From JBGSYJ01 sp041748075 (GTDB lineage Bacteria > Acidobacteriota > Thermoanaerobaculia > Gp7-AA8): 64,000 nt of DNA. The notes below the pieces were generated by a model, which was given only the letters and a program-made list of their open reading frames with translations, ran no database searches and was not told the origin of the DNA. The stretch is from positions 1 through 64,000 of the forward strand of contig JBGTDX010000073.1 of the NCBI GenBank assembly GCA_041748075.1. Reading direction: 5' to 3'. Positions 8,999 through 16,657 of this stretch are shown in pieces (the first letter of the stretch is position 1; every line of letters starts with the position of its first letter). The translations under genes and the position numbers were made by a program.

Positions 8999-11900
8999 AT
9001 GGAGAAGTCCGTTCTTCCCTCGAATGGCGTTGCGACCACCCTGAAGGCGAAGGCGGGGCGCATGCACCGTCTCCGTGAACGCTTCCTCAGGTCGATGCGG
9101 CGCGGAAGGACCGTGCGCGTGGAAACGCCGGTCCTCCGCTCGCTCGAGACGACCGTATCGATCCTCCGCGCGCAGCAGGAGGCAACGCTCGACGGAATTC
9201 TGGTCGTCGACGCGAGCGGCGGGGTGCTCACCCACAATCGACGGTTTCTCGAGATCTGGGGAATTCCCCCTGAAGTAGCGAAGAACGCTGACGATCGCGA
9301 GCTCCTGGAGCACGCATTCTCCAGGGTCGCCGATCCCGAAGCGTTCGGTCGTGAAGTCGCATGGCTCTATGACCATCCATTCGAGATTCGATCGAACGAC
9401 ATCGTCCAGCTCAAAGACGGAAGGGTTCTGTCACGCGCTTCCGTTCCCGTCGTCTCCGACGCCGGCACTGCAATGGGAAGAGCCTGGTACTTCCGGGACG
9501 TAACGGAGGAAGAGCGTGCCGAGGAGCTCCGATCCGCGATGTTTCGTATCTCGGAGATCACCAACACCGCGCGCGATCTGAACGACCTTTACCGCTCCAT
9601 TCACAGGATCGTCGGCGAGCTGATGGATGCGACCAACTTCTACATCGCACTCTACGACGAGATGTCGGATCTCCTCACCTACCCATACTTCGTCGATCAG
9701 TTCGACGAGCGGCCGCCGGTTCCGGAAGCCTCAGGCCGGGGGCTGACCTGGTACGTCATTCAGTCGGGCAAGCCGCTGCTGGCTACTCCCGCCCGTTTCG
9801 ACGAGCTCGTCGAGGCGGGGGCAATCGAGCCGGTGGGAGCCCCTTCCCTCGACTGGCTCGGTGTGCCTCTGATGTCGGGTGACAAGGTCGCCGGAGTCCT
9901 CGTGATCCAGAGCTACAACGAAGGAGTCCGGTACGGCGAGCGTGAGAAAGAAATTCTGGTTTTCGTCTCTCAGCATGTCGCCTCTGCCATCGAAAGCAAG
10001 AACAAAGAAGCGGCCCTGTTCCGCTCCAAGGAGTATTCGGAGAATCTCATCAAAGCTGCAAACGCGATCATCGCTCACCTCGATGCCTCAGGGCGAATCG
10101 AGATGATGAACGAAATGGCCGAGACCATCACCGGCCTTAGCCTTGCGGATGTCCGGGGGCGGAAGTGGCTGGATGTTCTGATGCCGCCCCAGTCGCAGCG
10201 GGATCTGTTTGAGCAGACAGCATTCAGCCGGGGACGGCCTCTTCCGCCCGTGCTCGAGTTCGCGATTCAAACCCGATCCGGTGAGCAGCGTCAGATTTCA
10301 TGGCGAAACAACGAGGTACGCGAAAACGGCCAGCTCGTTGGCACCGTGTGCATCGGGGTCGACGTCACTGAAAAGAACGCGGCGGAAGATGCGCTCAAGG
10401 AGAGCGAGAACCGTTATCGCCAGATGTTCGAAAACAACACTGCCGTGAAACTTCTCATCGATCCGGAGACAGGCATCGTCATCGATGCGAATCCCGCGGC
10501 ATGCGGGTTCTACGGATACACCGAAGAAGAGCTGACCTCGATGCATGTCTGGGACATCAACGTCCTGTCCGAGGCGGAAGTGCGGGTAGAGATGGAGCGC
10601 GCTGCCTCGCAACGTCGCAACTTCTTCGTCTTCCAGCACCGTACGAGGAGAGGTATCCGGGATGTCGAGATTCACTCCGGTCCGATCGTCGTCCTGGGAA
10701 AGACGCTGCTGTACTCGATCATCAACGACATCACTGACCGCAAGCTTGCCGAGCGCGCTCTTCTGGAGTCCGAGGAAAAATACCGCAATATCTTTGACTA
10801 CGCGTCGGTCGGAATCTATCAGGCGGATCCCGAGGGTCATCTCGTAACAGCAAATGCCACTCTCGCCCGGATGCTGGGCTACCGCACGGTCGAAGAACTG
10901 CTCGAGAGAAATCTCGACGAGATCTACGTCGATCCCAAAGCACGGGAGATCATCCTCTCTGAGGAACAGGACGGCCGCGGGCCGGCTCACATCGAGGTCC
11001 TCTGGAAGAAACGGGATGGCACCCCGCTCTGGGTCCAGCTCAATGCGCACACGGTCAAGCACGAAGCGGGCAGATCGGCTTACCTGGAGGGATTCGTTCA
11101 TGACATTACCGAACGGAAACGCGCCGAGGAGACCCTTCACAGCCAGTCGGCAGCATTCCGGGCGTCGATGGACGGGATCGCCATTCTCAACGGAAAAGGC
11201 GAGTTCATCTACATGAATGACGCGCACGCGGAGCTCTATGGCTACGACAGCCCGTCAGAAATGCTTGGCAATACCTTCGACATGCTCTACGACGAGCAGG
11301 AATGCCGGCGCTTCGATGAAGAGATCATGCCTCGGGTCCATCAGCTTGGCCACTGGCGCGGTCAGGCGACCGGCATCCGAAAACAGGGAGACACCTTCCC
11401 ACAGGAAGTCTCGCTCACTCCGCTGGAGAACGGCGGCCTCGTCTGCGTTGCTCGCGATATCACGGAACGGAATATTGCCGAGGATCAGATCCGCCACCTC
11501 GCGTATCACGACATTCTGACCGGACTGCCGAATCGCCTCCTGTTCAAGGATCGACTCACAGTTGCCCTCTCGCGCGCACAGCGGGAGCGGTCCAAGCTCG
11601 CCGTCCTGTTCCTCGATCTGGACCGCTTCAAGAGCATCAACGACTCGCTGGGGCACAACGCAGGGGACCACCTCCTCCAGGCTGCCGCGGACCGCATCCA
11701 GTCCTGCGTTCGCGAGAGTGACACGGTCGCACGGCAAGGCGGCGACGAGTTCACCGTCATGCTTCCCGTCGTCGGAAGCGCCGACGACGCAGTCCTGATC
11801 GCGAGGAAAATTCTCGACGTCCTCAGGCTCCCGTTCCCCCTCGACAGCGACGAGCGCTTCATCACCACCAGCCTTGGTATCAGTCTGTATCCCGAGGATG

Positions 11901-12805
11901 GCTACGACGCCGACACTCTCATCAAGAATGCAGATACCGCCATGTATCAGGCCAAGGGACTGGGCCGCGACAACTACCAGATCTTCAATCCGCTCATCAA
12001 CGCGCACACGCTCGAGCGCCTCGCACTCGAGAACGGACTCCGCAAAGCCATCGAGCGCGATGAGTTCCGGATTCACTACCAGCCGATCTACAACGTGGCG
12101 ACAGGCAGAATTCGCGGAATGGAAGCCCTGGTGCGATGGGAACATCCGGAGCTTGGTCTCATCCCGCCCGGACGCTTCATTCCCCTGGCCGAGAGCGCAA
12201 ACCTCACGGGCCGTATCGGGGCTCTGGTTCTCCGCGCGGCCTGTCTGCAGCTTCGCAAATGGCATGACAAGGGTTTCCGGAGTCTAAAGCTCGCCATCAA
12301 CCTCTCGGTGTCACAGCTGCAGCAGCCCGACCTGGTAAAGATCGTGGACGACATCCTTCGCGAGGCGAGACTCGGAAGAGAATCCGTCGAGCTCGAGATC
12401 ACGGAAAGCGGCGCGATGCTCAATCCGGAGGTGACAATCAAGTCTCTGCACGAGCTCAGAAAACTTGGGGTCGGCATTTCTCTCGACGACTTCGGAACCG
12501 GCCACTCATCTCTCAGCTACCTGAAGCGTTTTCCAATCGATACGCTCAAGATCGATCAATCCTTCGTGCGCGATGTGACCGAAGACGCAGAGACCGCCGC
12601 AATCGTGACGGCCATCATCGTCATGGCCAGAACCCTGAAGCTGGAGGTCGTCGCTGAAGGTGTCGAGCAGGAAAGCCAGCGCCAGTTCCTCCTCGAGAAC
12701 GGCTGTGAGCTCATGCAGGGCTTTCTTTTCAACAAACCCGTCCCTTCCGACGAGTTCGAGCAGATCCTGATTTCAAACGCGCGCTCACTTCTTGGTAGTA
12801 GCTAA
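8999..12805 (+). CDS. Multisensor cyclic-di-GMP enzyme: PAS-GAF-PAS4-GGDEF-EAL
   Basis: Probably cytosolic signalling protein that can both make and degrade cyclic di-GMP. Order over 1268 residues: PAS-like (about 50-165), GAF (195-340), four further PAS units (about 345-465, 465-585, 585-710, 712-830), GGDEF (832-1000) and EAL (1015-1262). The diguanylate cyclase active site is intact (G914-G-D-E-F918), with an inhibitory RxxD site (905-908) five residues before it. The phosphodiesterase also looks intact: E1042-A-L, NLS, ELEITES, D1163-D-F-G-T-G, LKID, VAEGVE and a terminal LMQGFLF. No membrane segment is seen. No ribosome-binding site was found before the ATG at 8999. It stands alone with 200-base gaps on both sides. 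Confidence 0.95.
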   Translation: MEKSVLPSNGVATTLKAKAGRMHRLRERFLRSMRRGRTVRVETPVLRSLETTVSILRAQQEATLDGILVVDASGGVLTHNRRFLEIWGIPPEVAKNADDRELLEHAFSRVADPEAFGREVAWLYDHPFEIRSNDIVQLKDGRVLSRASVPVVSDAGTAMGRAWYFRDVTEEERAEELRSAMFRISEITNTARDLNDLYRSIHRIVGELMDATNFYIALYDEMSDLLTYPYFVDQFDERPPVPEASGRGLTWYVIQSGKPLLATPARFDELVEAGAIEPVGAPSLDWLGVPLMSGDKVAGVLVIQSYNEGVRYGEREKEILVFVSQHVASAIESKNKEAALFRSKEYSENLIKAANAIIAHLDASGRIEMMNEMAETITGLSLADVRGRKWLDVLMPPQSQRDLFEQTAFSRGRPLPPVLEFAIQTRSGEQRQISWRNNEVRENGQLVGTVCIGVDVTEKNAAEDALKESENRYRQMFENNTAVKLLIDPETGIVIDANPAACGFYGYTEEELTSMHVWDINVLSEAEVRVEMERAASQRRNFFVFQHRTRRGIRDVEIHSGPIVVLGKTLLYSIINDITDRKLAERALLESEEKYRNIFDYASVGIYQADPEGHLVTANATLARMLGYRTVEELLERNLDEIYVDPKAREIILSEEQDGRGPAHIEVLWKKRDGTPLWVQLNAHTVKHEAGRSAYLEGFVHDITERKRAEETLHSQSAAFRASMDGIAILNGKGEFIYMNDAHAELYGYDSPSEMLGNTFDMLYDEQECRRFDEEIMPRVHQLGHWRGQATGIRKQGDTFPQEVSLTPLENGGLVCVARDITERNIAEDQIRHLAYHDILTGLPNRLLFKDRLTVALSRAQRERSKLAVLFLDLDRFKSINDSLGHNAGDHLLQAAADRIQSCVRESDTVARQGGDEFTVMLPVVGSADDAVLIARKILDVLRLPFPLDSDERFITTSLGISLYPEDGYDADTLIKNADTAMYQAKGLGRDNYQIFNPLINAHTLERLALENGLRKAIERDEFRIHYQPIYNVATGRIRGMEALVRWEHPELGLIPPGRFIPLAESANLTGRIGALVLRAACLQLRKWHDKGFRSLKLAINLSVSQLQQPDLVKIVDDILREARLGRESVELEITESGAMLNPEVTIKSLHELRKLGVGISLDDFGTGHSSLSYLKRFPIDTLKIDQSFVRDVTEDAETAAIVTAIIVMARTLKLEVVAEGVEQESQRQFLLENGCELMQGFLFNKPVPSDEFEQILISNARSLLGSS

Positions 12806-13005
12806 CTGTCGATCCTGGTTCTCCTGCCGAACGGCAGCATCGCCGGGCCCCCCGGAGCGAGCGTTGTCGCCAGTCCTGCAACGAGAATCACGGATGCTGC
12901 TCGTGCCACGACTACCGTCCGGGAGAACGGCTACACGAGATCCGTACCCCGCACGAATCCTCCTGCCATCGGCAACCTGCCGCTGAATCTGCTGACGCGT
13001 TTCGA

Positions 13006-13011
13006 TACAAT
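13006..13011 (+). promoter_or_regulatory. Possible -10 (TACAAT) for the S10 peptidase gene
   Basis: TACAAT lies 27 bases before the TTG start of the peptidase, leaving room for a short leader carrying the AGGAGG ribosome site at about 13026-13031. The -35 region at the right spacing is poor, so this is a weak call. Confidence 0.3.
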
Positions 13012-13038
13012 CCGCAACCGACCCGAAGGAGGCCGTCC

Positions 13039-14565
13039 TTGCGCAAACTGCTGCTTCTCGTCCTGTTCGCAGTCTTTGTCCCACTTTGCCAGCTCTCGGC
13101 GCAGAGCCCCGGACCCGCGCCCACAGCGGGACCGAAGGCTGTGGATTCCCCCGCTCCCGCTGAAGAAAAAATCTCCCGGACGAGGCATACGGTGACGATC
13201 GGAGGCCGGCGGATCGCCTATACGGCGACCACGGGAAATCTGCTGCTCCGTACGGAACAGGGAGCACCTAGAGCCAGTATTTTCTTCGTCGCGTACACCA
13301 GGGACGACTCGGGCAATCCCGCGACCAGGCCGGTGACCTTCTCATTCAACGGCGGACCCGGATCTTCCTCTGTCTGGCTGCACCTCGGTGTCCTCGGTCC
13401 GAGACGCGTGGTTATGAACGACGCCGGGGCGGCGACGCCTCCCCCCTACCGCGTAATGGACAACGAGTTCTCGATCCTCGATAGCACTGATCTGGTCTTT
13501 ATCGATCCTGTTCTGACAGGGTACAGCCGTCCCGTCGGCGAGGAGAATGCGAAACAGTTTCTCGGATTCAAGGGCGACATGGAAACCGTTGGCGAGTTCA
13601 TCAGGCTGTACGCGACACGCTACGAGCGATGGGGCTCTCCGAAGTTTCTCGTCGGCGAGAGCTACGGAACCACGCGCGCCACTGCGCTGTCGAACCACCT
13701 GCAGTCCAGACACGGCATGTACCTCAACGGAGTGATGCTCATTTCGTCCATCCTGAACTTCCAGACGGCTCGCTTCGAGGTCGGAAACGACCTTCCCTAC
13801 ATCCTCTTTCTTCCAACGTACACCGCCACCGCCTGGTACCACGGACAGCTCGAAGAGGAACTTCAGCGGGATTTACGTTCGACGCTTGCGGAGGTCGAAC
13901 AGTTCGCGCTGAGTGAATACACACTGGCTCTCATGAGAGGCAACGCTCTACCAGCGGCACAGCGCCGTGTGGTCGCGCAGAAGGTTGCACGTTACACCGG
14001 TCTGTCAACGGAGTACGTGGAGCAGACGAACCTTCGAATCAACATCTCCCGCTTCGTCAAAGAGCTCATGAGGGACGAGCGTAAAACCGTCGGCCGGCTC
14101 GACAGCCGCTTCACCGGGATCGACCGCGACGCCGCAGGAGAGCGGTACGACTACGACCCCAGCTATGCAGCGATTCAGGGACCTTACACAGGAGCCCTCG
14201 GCGCGTACCTGCGTGCAGATCTCAAGTACGAGAACGACATTCCATATGAGATTCTCACGGATCGTGTCCGACCCTGGAGCTATGCCGAGTTCGAGAACCG
14301 GTACGTGAATACCGCTGAGGACCTTCGTGCGGCGATGACTCAGAATCCGTCGCTGAAGGTCTTCGTCGGCAGTGGATACTATGATCTCGCCACACCGTAC
14401 TTTGCGACCGACTACACGTTCGATCACCTGGCTTTCGAGCCGGACTACATCGCGCGAGTGACCACCGAATATTACGAGGCGGGACACATGATGTACGTCC
14501 ACATGCCTTCGCTGGAAAAACTGAAGCGGGATCTCGATTCGTTCATTGCGTCCGCAGTTCCCTGA
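13039..14565 (+). CDS. Secreted serine carboxypeptidase-like protein (peptidase S10)
   Basis: Exported alpha/beta-hydrolase peptidase that would remove C-terminal residues from peptides. The start is TTG at 13039, supported by AGGAGG eight bases upstream and by the immediate signal peptide (MRKLLLLVLFAVFVPL then LSAQ). Catalytic residues are all visible: S208 in GESYG, D449 in GYYDLATP, H483 in EAGHMMY; the oxyanion-hole segment FSFNGGPGSSS is near 104-114. Length (508) matches bacterial S10 proteins, which lack the processing excision of plant enzymes. It stands alone, followed by an aldehyde dehydrogenase remnant. A role in peptide scavenging is inferred. Confidence 0.93.
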   Translation: MRKLLLLVLFAVFVPLCQLSAQSPGPAPTAGPKAVDSPAPAEEKISRTRHTVTIGGRRIAYTATTGNLLLRTEQGAPRASIFFVAYTRDDSGNPATRPVTFSFNGGPGSSSVWLHLGVLGPRRVVMNDAGAATPPPYRVMDNEFSILDSTDLVFIDPVLTGYSRPVGEENAKQFLGFKGDMETVGEFIRLYATRYERWGSPKFLVGESYGTTRATALSNHLQSRHGMYLNGVMLISSILNFQTARFEVGNDLPYILFLPTYTATAWYHGQLEEELQRDLRSTLAEVEQFALSEYTLALMRGNALPAAQRRVVAQKVARYTGLSTEYVEQTNLRINISRFVKELMRDERKTVGRLDSRFTGIDRDAAGERYDYDPSYAAIQGPYTGALGAYLRADLKYENDIPYEILTDRVRPWSYAEFENRYVNTAEDLRAAMTQNPSLKVFVGSGYYDLATPYFATDYTFDHLAFEPDYIARVTTEYYEAGHMMYVHMPSLEKLKRDLDSFIASAVP

Positions 14566-14763
14566 GGGCGCACGCGCACACGCAACTTCGTCATTTCCGT
14601 GCTTTGCGCTTTACCAGATCGTTCACGCGTAACCGCGACGACTCGCGTATATCAGCATCGAGCAGCTTCTCCATCTGGCCCAGAGCCCACTGGTGCTCTT
14701 TCAACGTGTTTGCAGCTGAGAATCAACGCCGTTTCTGACTGGTCAGGGGCACTTCCGTGAAGG

Positions 14764-15237
14764 TCGTCGGCTCCGGGCTTCATCACTCCGACTAAAGCGA
14801 ACGAAGCGGCAGAGCAGCGATTCGAGACCATCGGCCCTCATCAGTCTGCCCCTGCGGGCCCCGGTGCCTGGTACGCGCCCACGATCGTCGTGTGTGATGG
14901 CCCCTCGGATGAGATCGCCCAGGAAGAGTCCTTCGGGCCGGTCCTCGTGGTTCAGCGGGCTCGATCATGGGATGAAGCGATGTATCTATGCAACGCTGTG
15001 AGGCAGGGACTCGTCGCTTCGATCTTCTCCACGAATCCTGACCTGTGCAGCGACTTTGTCGACCGCGCTCGCGCGGGAATCGTCAAGGTGAACCTGGCGA
15101 CCTCGGGAGCGGATGCTGAGCTCCCGTTCGGAGGCTGGAAGCAGTCCGGAATCGGCCCGCCTGAGCATGGTCCGGGCAACAGGGAGTTCTACGCCCGATG
15201 GCAGAGCCGCTACGACGGACACCGCGAACGCGGCTGA
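14764..15237 (+). pseudogene. C-terminal remnant of an aldehyde dehydrogenase
   Basis: An open frame of about 157 codons resembles only the last third of the aldehyde dehydrogenase superfamily. The segments EESFGPVL and ELPFGGWKQSGIG, typical of the NAD/oligomerisation end of the enzyme, are present. The catalytic cysteine and glutamate regions and the whole Rossmann domain are missing. The first usable start (GTG at 14890) has no ribosome site. A stop lies in frame just before 14761, and the recognisable similarity runs out upstream, so this is a deletion remnant rather than a small gene. It cannot be catalytic. Confidence 0.8.
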
Positions 15238-15269
15238 CTCCGGCATGAAAGGTGCTCCTCCGGTGCGTC

Positions 15270-16112
15270 ATGCGGGAACGACGGGTCGACCACGAGCTCA
15301 GACGGCGTAACGCGGCGCTCGACATGCTCGAAGCAGCGCCGGACACACGGAATTTCTACCGTGACCTCGTCAGGCTGTTCACCGAGCACGAGCTTCCGTT
15401 TCTCGTCGGCGGCACGTTCGCATTTCAGCGCTACACGGGAATCGCGCGGTCGACGAAGGATCTGGATTTCTTCATCCGTCGCAATGACTACGTGCGTTTC
15501 CGGAGAACCGTTCGGAGCGCTGGATTCCGTGTCGAGCTCGCGTTCCCTCACTGGTTAGGCAAGGTCTTCAAAGGCGAAAACTTCGCCGATCTTACTTTCC
15601 GGTCTGCAAACGGCGAAGGAGAGGTTGACGACGAGTGGTTCGAACATGCCGTCGAGGAACAACTATGGGGCATTCCCATCCGGCTGTGTCCGCCGGAAGA
15701 GACGATCTGGTCGAAGGCCTTCATCATGGAACGCGAGCGGTTCGATGGAGCGGACATTGCCCACATCCTTCGCGCGACCGCTCCGACGCTCGACTGGCAA
15801 CGTCTGCTCCGGAGATTCGGAGACAACTGGCGGGTTCTGCTGACACACCTCATCTCGTTCGGATACATCTATCCGAACGAGCGTGGTCTGATCCCGCCGG
15901 AGATCATGCGAGGCCTCATCAACCGTCTCGAAACGGAGATCGACGTAAAAGAACCTGAGGATGCTCCCCGTCTCTGCCGAGGAACCCTCCTCTCGCGCGA
16001 GCAGTACCTGACCGACGTCCATGAAGAAGGCTACATCGATGCCCGGATCGAACCTCACGGAAGGCTGACCGAAACGGACGTCGACCACTGGACAGCTGCG
16101 ATCGACAGGTAG
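15270..16112 (+). CDS. Nucleotidyltransferase-fold protein
   Basis: Likely member of the large nucleotidyltransferase superfamily. A GGT motif (FLVGGTFAF) is followed about 15 residues later by DLDFF, the G-G then D-x-D pattern that binds NTP and metal; a third acidic residue could come from EGEVDDEW. Similar proteins are often annotated AbiEii-like, but there is no partner antitoxin gene, so I do not call a toxin. The start is uncertain: ATG 15270, GTG 15252 and ATG 15324 are all possible and none has a ribosome-binding site. The closest homologue family and biological role are unknown. It follows the aldehyde dehydrogenase remnant by about 30 bases. Confidence 0.7.
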   Translation: MRERRVDHELRRRNAALDMLEAAPDTRNFYRDLVRLFTEHELPFLVGGTFAFQRYTGIARSTKDLDFFIRRNDYVRFRRTVRSAGFRVELAFPHWLGKVFKGENFADLTFRSANGEGEVDDEWFEHAVEEQLWGIPIRLCPPEETIWSKAFIMERERFDGADIAHILRATAPTLDWQRLLRRFGDNWRVLLTHLISFGYIYPNERGLIPPEIMRGLINRLETEIDVKEPEDAPRLCRGTLLSREQYLTDVHEEGYIDARIEPHGRLTETDVDHWTAAIDR

Positions 16113-16157
16113 CCTCGTTTCCGGTCGGGAGGGTTCGACACTTCTCCCGCCCTGCGG

Positions 16158-16163
16158 TAAACT
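16158..16163 (+). promoter_or_regulatory. -10-like hexamer (TAAACT) of a probable leaderless promoter
   Basis: TAAACT ends 7 bases before the ATG at 16171, and no ribosome-binding site is present; initiation at or next to the start codon is likely. No clear -35 element. Confidence 0.4.
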
Positions 16164-16170
16164 CCGCCGC

Positions 16171-16626
16171 ATGAAACAGCTCACCAGCGTGGTCCTCGTC
16201 ACACTCTTCGCATTCGCAGCCTCCGCGGGAAATGAAGTCATCCGGCGCGGGGCGGCGATCTCGAAAGATACGAAAACCGTTCCGATCGCGGACGTACTGG
16301 CGAAACCGGAGGCGTGGACGATGGCTCCGGTCGTGGTCGAAGGAGTCGTCTCAACCGTGTGCCAGAACAAGGGATGCTGGATGGAGATCACAACCGAGTC
16401 CGGTACACCGGGCATGCGGGTAACGTTTCTCGACTACGGCTTCTTCGTTCCGAAGGATTCGAAGGGCTACATGGCGATACTGGAAGGCAGGGTAGAAATC
16501 AAGAAGCTCCCGAAAGATCATGTCGATCATCTGGAAGACGAGGGAGCCAGCATCGAACGCCAGCCGGACGGGAGCGCAATCGAAACTTCGTTCATCGCGG
16601 CAGGTGTCGAGCTGCACAAACAATAA
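16171..16626 (+). CDS. Exported DUF4920-domain protein
   Basis: Small exported protein of unknown biochemical function. A signal peptide covers about residues 1-19 (cleavage after AASA). The mature part carries the DUF4920 signature VCQNKGCWME near residues 65-74, with two cysteines four residues apart that could bind metal or redox partners, and ends as an OB-like beta protein. Length (151) is normal for the family. It is convergent with the hydrolase-MBL fusion gene 31 bases away and has a probable leaderless promoter. Confidence 0.85.
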   Translation: MKQLTSVVLVTLFAFAASAGNEVIRRGAAISKDTKTVPIADVLAKPEAWTMAPVVVEGVVSTVCQNKGCWMEITTESGTPGMRVTFLDYGFFVPKDSKGYMAILEGRVEIKKLPKDHVDHLEDEGASIERQPDGSAIETSFIAAGVELHKQ

Positions 16627-16657
16627 CCTGTCCGCACGCTCGAGGAACGGCGGAACT

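Noticed and set aside
15270..16112. AbiEii-type toxin of a toxin-antitoxin or abortive infection system
   Set aside because: The nucleotidyltransferase motif is present but no cognate antitoxin gene lies on either side.
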